Origin: an uncultured Rhodospirillales bacterium
Lineage (GTDB): Bacteria > Pseudomonadota > Alphaproteobacteria > CALMVH01
Length of the DNA stretch: 13,658 nt
Assembly: GCA_937873165.1 (NCBI GenBank)
Contig: CALMVH010000031.1
Coordinates: 1 to 13,658 of the forward strand
Reading direction: 5' to 3'
Below the pieces are notes generated by a model. The model was given only the letters and a program-made list of their open reading frames with translations, ran no database searches and was not told the origin of the DNA. Shown here in pieces: positions 1 through 6,010 of this stretch. The translations under genes were made by a program, and so were the position numbers. The first letter of the stretch is position 1. Every line of letters starts with the position of its first letter.

Positions 1-144
1 CCTTATGTCCCGCCTGTCATGATGGCAATCGGCGTGCGCTTTTCTGACAGTCCGTTGTTACGCGGCGGTGGCATAAATCTTGCTTAACCTCTCGGTGGAG
101 GCGTCGCTATCGGGGCGCGACCCGGTACGCCAGGGAGGCAAGGC

Positions 145-525
145 ATGTTCAAGCGGCTTTTGGTTTCTGCACAGATCCTTGTGGCAGTTCTGTTGATGCC
201 GCTTGCCGTGCACGCGGATGGTGCGGGCTCCCCCGCCGTCGCGGTACCCACCATCGTCGTGACGCCCGCTCCGTGGGGCGACCTCGGGCCTCGCATGTAT
301 GGGCATAACTACCAGATTTATGTCCCCATGGAGCCAAAATCCGATGATCCCGACGCATTGCGCAGTGCCACCGTCGCAGGTTACCCCCGCAACGGCCGCC
401 AGATGACCCCTGAAGGGGCTACCTGCGCCGCCGATGCCGATTGCCAGGTGCCAATGGGTTGCTTCGCCCGGGCCGATTCGGGCGCGATCCCCATCAGGAT
501 ATGCGCGTTTCCACCCGCGTACTGA
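145..525 (+). CDS. Small exported cysteine-containing protein, unknown function
   Basis: A 126-residue protein I cannot assign to a named family. Residues 1-24 look like a Sec signal peptide: MFKR, a hydrophobic stretch, then a likely cleavage after AVHA. The mature protein of about 100 residues would therefore be periplasmic or secreted. It has four cysteines (C94, C100, C106, C120), all in the C-terminal third, suggesting two disulfides, and a Pro-rich N-terminal segment of the mature chain. The start is supported by an AGGGAGG ribosome binding site at 132-138, about six bases before the ATG. I find no convincing promoter in the 144 bases upstream. The gene converges with another small exported protein at 591-941. 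That it is a real gene is fairly sure; its role is unknown. Confidence 0.75.
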   Translation: MFKRLLVSAQILVAVLLMPLAVHADGAGSPAVAVPTIVVTPAPWGDLGPRMYGHNYQIYVPMEPKSDDPDALRSATVAGYPRNGRQMTPEGATCAADADCQVPMGCFARADSGAIPIRICAFPPAY

Positions 526-590
526 CTAAGATGCGGTCCCATGCAACTAGATACCGTACTCCCGCTTGCGGGGAGGGGCTGGCCGAAACC

Positions 591-941
591 TTACTGTTTC
601 GCCTGGTACAGAACGAACGGGCCGAGCGCGCATGACGTGTTCGCATCGGCGACGTGGATCAGGTCGATGTTGCCGCAGATCTTGGCTTCGGTTCCGCTCC
701 CCTCCTGCCCGATATAGTCGAAACCATTGGCGGCTTTCAGGCCACCGCATAGTTCAGGCAGCAGGTTCTCCCACACCGCGCCATCGTGCATGGTGAACAG
801 CACGGTCTGATCGTCCAGTATTTCCGTGTGGTCGATCTCGGACAGCGTCAAACATACCGATCCCATTCCCGCCGCATGCGCGCCCGGTGCCAGCCCGGCG
901 GCGGCCAGTGCCAGCACAGCAGGCTTAAAGCCGCGGTACAT
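591..941 (-). CDS. Small exported protein resembling DUF6491
   Basis: From the chosen start the protein has 116 residues; the ATG at 956 would add five. An N-terminal signal peptide ends near GAHA, so the product should be exported. The mature part has four cysteines (C30, C65, C89, C104), with a VCLTLSEIDHTEILDDQTVLF-like opening and a closing CALGPF. From memory this pattern matches DUF6491-type proteins found in many alphaproteobacteria, whose function is not established. I chose the ATG at 941 because a GGGA lies five bases before it, while the ATG at 956 has no clear ribosome binding site; the choice is weak. It is transcribed away from the nrd operon and converges on the exported gene at 145-525, with 65 bases between the stops. 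Confidence 0.72.
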   Translation of the reverse strand: MYRGFKPAVLALAAAGLAPGAHAAGMGSVCLTLSEIDHTEILDDQTVLFTMHDGAVWENLLPELCGGLKAANGFDYIGQEGSGTEAKICGNIDLIHVADANTSCALGPFVLYQAKQ

Positions 942-1081
942 TCGAGTCCCGCGCATCGGCTGGACCGCTGGCGAAACGGCCCACGGCGAACTTTTTTTGT
1001 CCTGTCACGATCCCCATATGAGTTGTTCCTTCACAGAATACGAAAACAACGGCGATTCCATAGTCAGCGAAAGTAATGGGC

Positions 1082-1108
1082 TTGGCAACAGGCAAATGTT
1101 CTTATAAT
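1082..1108 (+). promoter_or_regulatory. Candidate sigma-70 type promoter for the nrd operon
   Basis: TTGGCA at 1082-1087 (one mismatch to TTGACA) and a perfect TATAAT at 1103-1108 are separated by 15 bases, which is shorter than the optimal 17. Transcription would begin near 1115 and leave a leader of about 175 bases before nrdA. This is the best promoter-like pair in the gap, but it rests on pattern alone. Confidence 0.35.
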
Positions 1109-1235
1109 GTTCCGTCTTGTGACAGACCTGCCAACAGGAGTCAACAGCGAAGAGTCATAGACTTTTAAACGACATTTGGTATCTTCCGCCGCGTCGGGAA
1201 CAAGCCATAGTGGGTCGGGGTTCAAACTGTCCCCG

Positions 1236-1244
1236 TTATACACA
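1236..1244 (+). promoter_or_regulatory. DnaA-box-like site
   Basis: TTATACACA matches the DnaA-box consensus TTATNCACA exactly and lies 45 bases before the nrdA start. DnaA is known to control nrdAB in E. coli, so the location makes sense. One such exact match is not very improbable by chance in a window this long. Confidence 0.4.
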
Positions 1245-1262
1245 GGCTAGGCTGCCAGTCGC

Positions 1263-1271
1263 TGTGGATGA
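1263..1271 (-). promoter_or_regulatory. Second DnaA-box-like site, opposite orientation
   Basis: TGTGGATGA is one base away from TGTGGATAA, the reverse complement of TTATCCACA. It lies 18 bases before the proposed nrdA ATG and faces the site at 1236-1244. Binding here would sit next to the ribosome binding site region and the 5' end of the gene. Confidence 0.3.
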
Positions 1272-1288
1272 ATTTGAAGAGGTGCGCG

Positions 1289-3172
1289 ATGTTCGATTTT
1301 GTGCAGAACGAACGTGGATCGAGGGTGCAGATCGCCCGGTCGCGCGACGAGCTGCTGACTGTTTTCGGCAAGGAAACCCTGTCCGACCGTTATCTGCTGC
1401 CAGGTGAATCCTTTCAGGACGTATTTGCCCGCGTGGCGATGCATTATGCGGACGATCCACAGATCAATCCCGGCCACGCCCAGCGCTTGTACGACTATAT
1501 CAGCAAACTTTGGTTCATGCCGGCCACGCCCGTGCTGTCGAATGGCGGCACCACCCGCGGCCTGCCGATTTCCTGTTTCCTGAACGAATGCGGCGACAGC
1601 CTCGACGGCATTGTCGATCTATGGAACGAGAACGTGTGGCTGGCGGCGCGCGGCGGCGGCATCGGCAGCTACTGGGGCAATCTGCGCTCCATCGGTGAAA
1701 AGGTAGGGCGCAACGGCAAGACCAGCGGCATCATTCCCTTTATCCGCGTGCAGGACTCGCTGACGCTGGCGATCAGCCAGGGTTCGCTGCGGCGCGGTTC
1801 GTCGGCGGTCTACCTGCCGGTCAGCCATCCCGAGATCGAGGAGTTCGTCGAGATCCGCCGCCCGACCGGCGGTGATCCGAACCGGCGCGCCTTGAACCTG
1901 CATCATGGGATCGTCATTCCCAACGCTTTCATGCGCGCGGTGGAGGCGGACGAGGAATGGGCGCTGACCAGCCCCAAGGATGGCGCGGTGATCCGCCGCA
2001 TCTCGGCGCGGGGCCTGTGGATACGCATCCTGACCGCCCGGATCGAGACGGGCGAGCCCTACCTGCTGTTTATCGACCACGTGAACGACGCAACGCCGGA
2101 ACACCACCGGCTTGCGGGTTTGAAGGTCAAGATGTCGAACCTGTGCAGCGAAATCACGCTGCCGACCGGGATGGATTCCCACGGCCAGGAACGGACGGCC
2201 GTCTGCTGCCTGTCCTCGCTGAACCTGGAAAACTACCTGGAATGGAAGGACGAGCCGCGCTTGATCGAGGACGCGCTGCGCTTCCTCGACAATGTGCTGA
2301 CCGACTTCATCGAAAAGGCCCCCGACTCGATGGCGCGCGCCAAGTATTCAGCCATGCGCGAACGGTCGGTCGGCCTTGGCGTCATGGGGTTCCATTCCTT
2401 CCTGCAGGCCATGAACGTGCCCCTGGAAAGCGTCATGGCAAAGGTCTGGAACAAGCGCATGTTCCAGCATATCAAGGAACAGGCCGATGCCGCGTCGGTT
2501 ATGCTGGCGCACGAGCGCGGCCCGTGCCTGGACGCCGCCGAGTACGGCATCATGGAACGATTCTCGAATAAGATCGCCATCGCGCCGACCGCTTCGATCT
2601 CGATCATAACAGGCGGCACCAGCGCCGGTATCGAGCCCATTCCCAGCAATGCCTATACCCACAAAACTCTGTCGGGATCGTTCCTGGTGCGTAACCAGCA
2701 ACTGGAGCACCTGCTGGCCGAGAAGGGTTGCAACGACGAGGAAATCTGGACCTCCATCGTTCAGAACGAAGGCTCCGTGCAGCATCTGGACTGCCTGACG
2801 GACGACGAAAAGATGGTTTATCGAACCGCCTTCGAACTGGACCAGCGCTGGCTGGTCGATCTCGCCGCCGACCGTACGCCCTATATCTGCCAGTCGCAGT
2901 CGGTAAACCTGTTCATCCCGGCCGATGTCAGCAAGCGCGACTTGCACCAGATCCATTTCCAGGCCTGGAAGAAGGGGATGAAATCGCTGTACTACTGCCG
3001 GTCGAAATCGATCCAGCGGGCGGAAGGGGCCACCACCCTTTCAACGGCGACTCCCGCTTCGGCCCTGTCGATTCCCCTTCTCCAGTCCGATCTCGAACCA
3101 CGCCTGCCGCTGGCTGCCCAAGCCGGCGTCGCGCAACCCACCAATTACGAGGAATGCCTTTCATGCCAGTAA
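1289..3172 (+). CDS. nrdA: Class Ia ribonucleoside-diphosphate reductase, alpha subunit
   Basis: Catalytic subunit that reduces ribonucleoside diphosphates to deoxyribonucleotides in the cytoplasm together with NrdB. From the ATG at 1289 it has 627 residues. That start is preferred because GAAGAGG at 1276-1282 sits six bases before it; an in-frame ATG at 1268 would add seven residues. Visible active-site elements, by comparison with E. coli: C96 (ISCFLNE, equivalent of C225), N284/C286/E288 (NLCSE, equivalents of N437/C439/E441), C306 (equivalent of C462), the radical-transfer tyrosines Y568-Y569 (LYYCR), and a C-terminal CLSC pair (C623, C626) for re-reduction by thioredoxin or glutaredoxin. 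It is shorter than the 761-residue E. coli protein because the N-terminal ATP-cone is absent. The 3' end overlaps the next gene by 10 bases. Confidence 0.96.
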   Translation: MFDFVQNERGSRVQIARSRDELLTVFGKETLSDRYLLPGESFQDVFARVAMHYADDPQINPGHAQRLYDYISKLWFMPATPVLSNGGTTRGLPISCFLNECGDSLDGIVDLWNENVWLAARGGGIGSYWGNLRSIGEKVGRNGKTSGIIPFIRVQDSLTLAISQGSLRRGSSAVYLPVSHPEIEEFVEIRRPTGGDPNRRALNLHHGIVIPNAFMRAVEADEEWALTSPKDGAVIRRISARGLWIRILTARIETGEPYLLFIDHVNDATPEHHRLAGLKVKMSNLCSEITLPTGMDSHGQERTAVCCLSSLNLENYLEWKDEPRLIEDALRFLDNVLTDFIEKAPDSMARAKYSAMRERSVGLGVMGFHSFLQAMNVPLESVMAKVWNKRMFQHIKEQADAASVMLAHERGPCLDAAEYGIMERFSNKIAIAPTASISIITGGTSAGIEPIPSNAYTHKTLSGSFLVRNQQLEHLLAEKGCNDEEIWTSIVQNEGSVQHLDCLTDDEKMVYRTAFELDQRWLVDLAADRTPYICQSQSVNLFIPADVSKRDLHQIHFQAWKKGMKSLYYCRSKSIQRAEGATTLSTATPASALSIPLLQSDLEPRLPLAAQAGVAQPTNYEECLSCQ

Positions 3173-3546
3173 AACCCGCGACCCTGCCGAAGCTTGGTCC
3201 GCTGGTCCCCTCCAGCCGTTTCCGGCTGGGGCAGAAGAGTTACGCGCTGACCGCCTGCGTTTGCCTGTACCGTTTCGAAACAGAAGGCGGCAAGCTGGCC
3301 GAGTTCCTGGTGCTGACTCCCGACATGCGCTTCGCCCATGTCGCGCGGCCGGTAGCGGAAACCGATATCCGCGCCTATGCCGCCGTGGAACTGACCCCGG
3401 ACGAGGCGCGCGATTTCCTCCTGGCGCACGGCGAAAGCGATCTGGTTGACGATTTTCCCGACCTGTTCACCTTGGTTGACCGTGCGGGCAAGCTGACGGG
3501 CGACACGCCGGGCCAGGGACGCGTTACACACAACACCGCACACTGA
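3163..3546 (+). CDS. Unrecognised 127-residue protein encoded between nrdA and nrdB
   Basis: I do not recognise this protein. Its ATG lies inside the 3' end of nrdA (10-base overlap) and only 11 bases separate it from nrdB, so it is very likely co-transcribed and translationally coupled. GAGGA at 3149-3153 stands nine bases before the ATG at 3163; an ATG at 3154 is in frame but too close to that site. There is no signal peptide or membrane segment. Features: a CVC pair (C32, C34), a central strand-like segment (residues 46-66) and an acidic, probably helical region (about 76-106, rich in D and E). The open frame extends far upstream as a shadow of nrdA, so length alone is weak support; the spacing and ribosome binding site carry the call. 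A role linked to the reductase is only inferred from position. Confidence 0.8.
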   Translation: MPVKPATLPKLGPLVPSSRFRLGQKSYALTACVCLYRFETEGGKLAEFLVLTPDMRFAHVARPVAETDIRAYAAVELTPDEARDFLLAHGESDLVDDFPDLFTLVDRAGKLTGDTPGQGRVTHNTAH

Positions 3547-3557
3547 CGGAGCCTGCC

Positions 3558-4529
3558 ATGACCACCGGAACCACCCTTCTGAATGCCGCGCATGTCTACA
3601 AGCCGTTTCATTACCCGTGGGCCTATGAGGCCTGGGCGACGCAGCAGCGCGTGCACTGGCTGCCGGAGGAGGTGCCGCTGGCCGACGACGTCAAGGACTG
3701 GCGCCAGAAGCTGACCGATTCGGAACGCAACATCCTGACGCAGATCTTCCGCTTCTTCACGCAGGCCGACGTGGAGGTGAACAACTGCTACATGAAACAT
3801 TACAGCCAGGTCTTCCAGCCGACCGAGATCCAGATGATGCTGTCGGCCTTCTCGAACATCGAGACGATCCATATCGCGGCGTACAGCCACCTTCTGGATA
3901 CGATCGGCATGCCCGAGACCGAATACTCGGCCTTCCTCCACTACAAGGAGATGAAGGACAAGTACGACTACATGCAGAATTTCAACGTCAACTCGAAGCG
4001 CGAGATCGCGCTGACCCTGGCGGTATTCGGCGCGTTCACCGAAGGGCTGCAGCTGTTCGCCAGCTTTGCGGTGCTGATGAACTTCCCGCGTTTCAACAAG
4101 ATGAAGGGCATGGGCCAGATCGTCTCGTGGTCGGTGCGCGACGAAACGCTGCACACGTTGTCGATCATCAAGCTGTTCCGGACCTTCGTCGAGGAAAACC
4201 CCGAAATCTGGACGACCGATCTTCAGCGTGAAATCTATGTGGCCTGCGAAACGATCGTGACCCACGAAGATGCCTTTATCGACCTCGCGTTCGAACTGGG
4301 CGGTATCCAGGGCCTGACTGCGCAGGACGTGAAGCAGTACATCCGCTATATCGGCGACAGACGGCTGTCGCAGCTGGGGTTGCAGCCGATCTACCGGATC
4401 GAGGCCAATCCGCTGCCGTGGATGGATGCGATGCTGAACGGCATCGAGCATGCCAACTTCTTCGAAAACCGGGCGACGGAATACTCGCGCGCTTCCACCA
4501 CCGGCTCGTGGGACGAGGCGTTCTCATGA
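3558..4529 (+). CDS. nrdB: Class Ia ribonucleoside-diphosphate reductase, beta subunit
   Basis: Radical-generating partner of NrdA. The 323-residue length is somewhat below the E. coli protein (376). All expected ligands of the dinuclear iron centre are visible: D71, E102, H105, E162, E196 and H199, with the radical tyrosine at Y109 in ETIHIAAY. W34 in HWLPEEV and Y309 near the C terminus match the radical-transfer residues W48 and Y356 of E. coli. There is no N-terminal ATP-cone, which some NrdB proteins carry when NrdA lacks one. GGAG at 3548-3551 is six bases before the ATG. The gene is third in the nrd operon, and its TGA overlaps the ATG of the next gene by four bases. Confidence 0.97.
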   Translation: MTTGTTLLNAAHVYKPFHYPWAYEAWATQQRVHWLPEEVPLADDVKDWRQKLTDSERNILTQIFRFFTQADVEVNNCYMKHYSQVFQPTEIQMMLSAFSNIETIHIAAYSHLLDTIGMPETEYSAFLHYKEMKDKYDYMQNFNVNSKREIALTLAVFGAFTEGLQLFASFAVLMNFPRFNKMKGMGQIVSWSVRDETLHTLSIIKLFRTFVEENPEIWTTDLQREIYVACETIVTHEDAFIDLAFELGGIQGLTAQDVKQYIRYIGDRRLSQLGLQPIYRIEANPLPWMDAMLNGIEHANFFENRATEYSRASTTGSWDEAFS

Positions 4530-5050
4530 GGGGCGCAGGTCTGCTGACCAGCCGGCTTCCGGTTGTGCTGGCGCTCGTGCTGGCCGTGCAAGGTGCCCAG
4601 GCCCAGCAAACATCGGGCAAGCCCATGGATGCCGACGATTTCCAGGCACAGCCCGGGGCGGGCGGCAATGGCATGCAAGCCGATCCCAGGATGCAGGAAG
4701 TTATCAGGCAGGGCTTGAACGGCAACTCGCTGATTCCGCCTGCGGAAGCACCGGAGGTTCCGCAAGGCCCCCAGCCCATGTGGTCGCTGGGCGTCGCGGA
4801 GAAGACCTGCAAGGACCTGCTGAGTCCGGCGGCCGAGACGCCCAGCCTAGGGCTGGAGGCACAAGCCTGGGCGGAAGGATTCTGGACAGGATTGAATACG
4901 TTGGACTCGAAAAGCCACAACGTCGGCAAGCAGACGGACACCAAGAAGATCATGGCCGACCTTACGAAGCACTGCCAGACCAACAGCGACCAGACGCTGC
5001 TGATGGATGTGAGCGAAGTGTATGCGGAGTATCTAACGAACGGGCAGTAG
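4526..5050 (+). CDS. Exported HdeA/HdeB-like small protein coupled to nrdB
   Basis: A 174-residue protein starting at the ATG that overlaps the nrdB stop (ATGA). ACGAGG at 4513-4518 provides the ribosome binding site. The open frame continues upstream into nrdB but that part is a shadow. Residues 1-26 are a signal peptide with a likely cut after AQA, so the product is periplasmic. After a Pro/Gly-rich linker (about 27-88), residues 89-170 contain KTCKDLL, a WAEGFW segment and HCQTNSD. The two cysteines (C95, C150), the Trp/Gly between them and a CQ-N motif recall the HdeA/HdeB acid-stress chaperone fold, where the pair forms a disulfide. This is a weak, pattern-level resemblance. Why it is coupled to a reductase operon is unclear. 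Confidence 0.75.
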   Translation: MRGAGLLTSRLPVVLALVLAVQGAQAQQTSGKPMDADDFQAQPGAGGNGMQADPRMQEVIRQGLNGNSLIPPAEAPEVPQGPQPMWSLGVAEKTCKDLLSPAAETPSLGLEAQAWAEGFWTGLNTLDSKSHNVGKQTDTKKIMADLTKHCQTNSDQTLLMDVSEVYAEYLTNGQ

Positions 5051-5117
5051 TGCTGGTTGTTTCCGGTCCGGCGCAGGATTTACATCCCTTTGACCGTTGT
5101 ATGATCGGGAGACAAAG

Positions 5118-5747
5118 ATGATCCGTATCGCCGTCGTTGTGTTCTTGCTGTCTGCAGCTACGCCGGTCATGGCGCAGGATTACCAGGCGCCCGCCGGGAT
5201 CGATGCGCAATCACTGCCGGCGCCGCCGGGTATTCCTGAATCGAACGGGCCGATCAGCCTGACTCCGCCCCTCTCGATACCGCCATCGCAAGCCGCACCG
5301 TCACCGAACGCTCCGAACATTGTTCCCTCTAACTCGCTCGGTGAAACCGCGCCCATGCCGGTCTCGCCCCATGAAGGCCCGCAGGAGCGTGCGCTGGATC
5401 AGTCGCTGGGGCTGCCCACCACCTATGTGCCCCCCGATGCCGCGCCCGACGTGAAGCCCTCGCCCAGCGAAGATGCTGCCATCGAAGCCCGCATCAACGC
5501 CGCGTCGCACGGCCAGAAGCCTGCTGCCTCGCCTCCGGTTCCGCAGCCGGCCCAGACCGAGACCGTCTACGCTCCCGCTTCGCATCCCTCCACCAACGCC
5601 CCGGCGTCAAGCCGCTGGGAAGGTCCCGAGGAGCGCGCGCTTGATCAGGCGGTCCCCGGTACGGATCAACTGGCGCCACAGGGCCTGCCAGCCGCGGCGC
5701 CTGACTCACAGGATGAGGAAGTCAGGCGGCTGAACGGCGGAAACTAG
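5118..5747 (+). CDS. Pro/Ala-rich exported protein with internal repeat
   Basis: A 209-residue protein, probably largely disordered. The ATG at 5118 is preferred over one at 5097 because GGGAG at 5107-5111 lies six bases before it and residues 1-19 then form a clean signal peptide ending VMA. The mature chain is rich in Pro, Ala and Ser. A ten-residue motif occurs twice, EGPQERALDQ (86-95) and EGPEERALDQ (168-177), 82 residues apart. There are no cysteines. It follows the HdeA-like gene by 67 bases and may be read from the same transcript. A TATGAT at 5100-5105 could be a local -10, but it would leave almost no leader. Its stop overlaps, tail to tail, that of the minus-strand gene at 5744. 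Function unknown; a periplasmic or envelope role is a guess. Confidence 0.72.
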   Translation: MIRIAVVVFLLSAATPVMAQDYQAPAGIDAQSLPAPPGIPESNGPISLTPPLSIPPSQAAPSPNAPNIVPSNSLGETAPMPVSPHEGPQERALDQSLGLPTTYVPPDAAPDVKPSPSEDAAIEARINAASHGQKPAASPPVPQPAQTETVYAPASHPSTNAPASSRWEGPEERALDQAVPGTDQLAPQGLPAAAPDSQDEEVRRLNGGN

Positions 5748-6010
5748 ATCGCTTCGTAGGTTTGCCGGAAGATATCGTCCCGCACAGGGTGCAGTTCGCC
5801 GACAACGCCCCGCACGACCCAGTCCCCGGGCCTGGCTCCTCGGGACGGTTTCGCGTGCATGGTCCCTTCCAGGGTTTCAATCAGCAGGTCACCGGTCGCG
5901 GCTTCGACCTCGACATGCGACTGGTGGGGGTGGAGTTCGGCAAGCGTGCGGAGGTCTCCATTCCATTGCACCGCCACCACCGCCACAGGCTTCTTGCGGA
6001 ACTCAGGCAT
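5744..6010 (-). CDS. Small phage-type protein with PGDW motif
   Basis: An 88-residue protein with the layout MPEFRKKPVAVVAVQWNG at the start, IETLEGTM in the middle, and PGDWVVRGVVGE (61-72) followed by a DIFRQTYE ending. From memory this is a family common in phages and prophages (typically FRKKPV, then PGDWIIRGVKGEFYP, then DIFEATYE), whose function is unknown. No other phage gene is visible here. It is the last gene of a three-gene minus-strand operon; its ATG overlaps the end of the upstream dehydrogenase gene by eight bases (6003-6010). Its TAG overlaps the stop of the plus-strand neighbour through a shared CTAG at 5744-5747, so the two convergent genes leave no room for a terminator between them. 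Confidence 0.8.
   Translation of the reverse strand: MPEFRKKPVAVVAVQWNGDLRTLAELHPHQSHVEVEAATGDLLIETLEGTMHAKPSRGARPGDWVVRGVVGELHPVRDDIFRQTYEAI

Larger units (their letters stand above)
957..1288. promoter_or_regulatory. Divergent intergenic region upstream of nrdA
   Basis: About 330 bases separate the divergent small exported gene and nrdA, with no credible gene inside. Seen here: a TATAAT hexamer at 1103-1108, a seven-T run at 991-997, a CGGGG/CCCCG inverted repeat (1216-1220 and 1231-1235), and two DnaA-box-like sites at 1236-1244 and 1263-1271. The length is unusual for this compact window and suggests regulation of the reductase operon. I looked for a tandem NrdR-box pair and did not find a convincing one. 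Confidence 0.5.

Noticed and set aside
559..575. Small GC hairpin between the two convergent exported genes, as a terminator
   Set aside because: Stem of about five pairs with no T-run on either strand; too weak to call.
991..997. Seven-T run as a plus-strand terminator
   Set aside because: No plus-strand gene ends nearby and no stable hairpin directly precedes it.
1002..1125. CTGTCAC (1002-1008) and GTGACAG (1119-1125) as a long-range inverted repeat
   Set aside because: Only seven bases, 110 bases apart, with no extension; expected by chance.
1117..1140. Possible cobalamin riboswitch B12 box (AGACCTGCC) before nrdA
   Set aside because: Only a short part of the box matches and the upstream conserved elements of the riboswitch are not present.
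1080..1288. Tandem NrdR boxes before nrdA
   Set aside because: No pair of palindromes close to the NrdR consensus with proper spacing could be found; the ACA-containing site fits a DnaA box better.
1619..2182. 187-residue minus-strand open frame inside nrdA
   Set aside because: Shadow of the conserved nrdA core.
2728..3162. In-frame upstream extension of the gene between nrdA and nrdB
   Set aside because: It overlaps nrdA completely and looks like a shadow frame; the ATG at 3163 has a well-placed GAGGA.
3375..4451. 358-residue minus-strand open frame opposite nrdB
   Set aside because: Antisense to nrdB, which has every catalytic residue; the antisense product has no recognisable motif.
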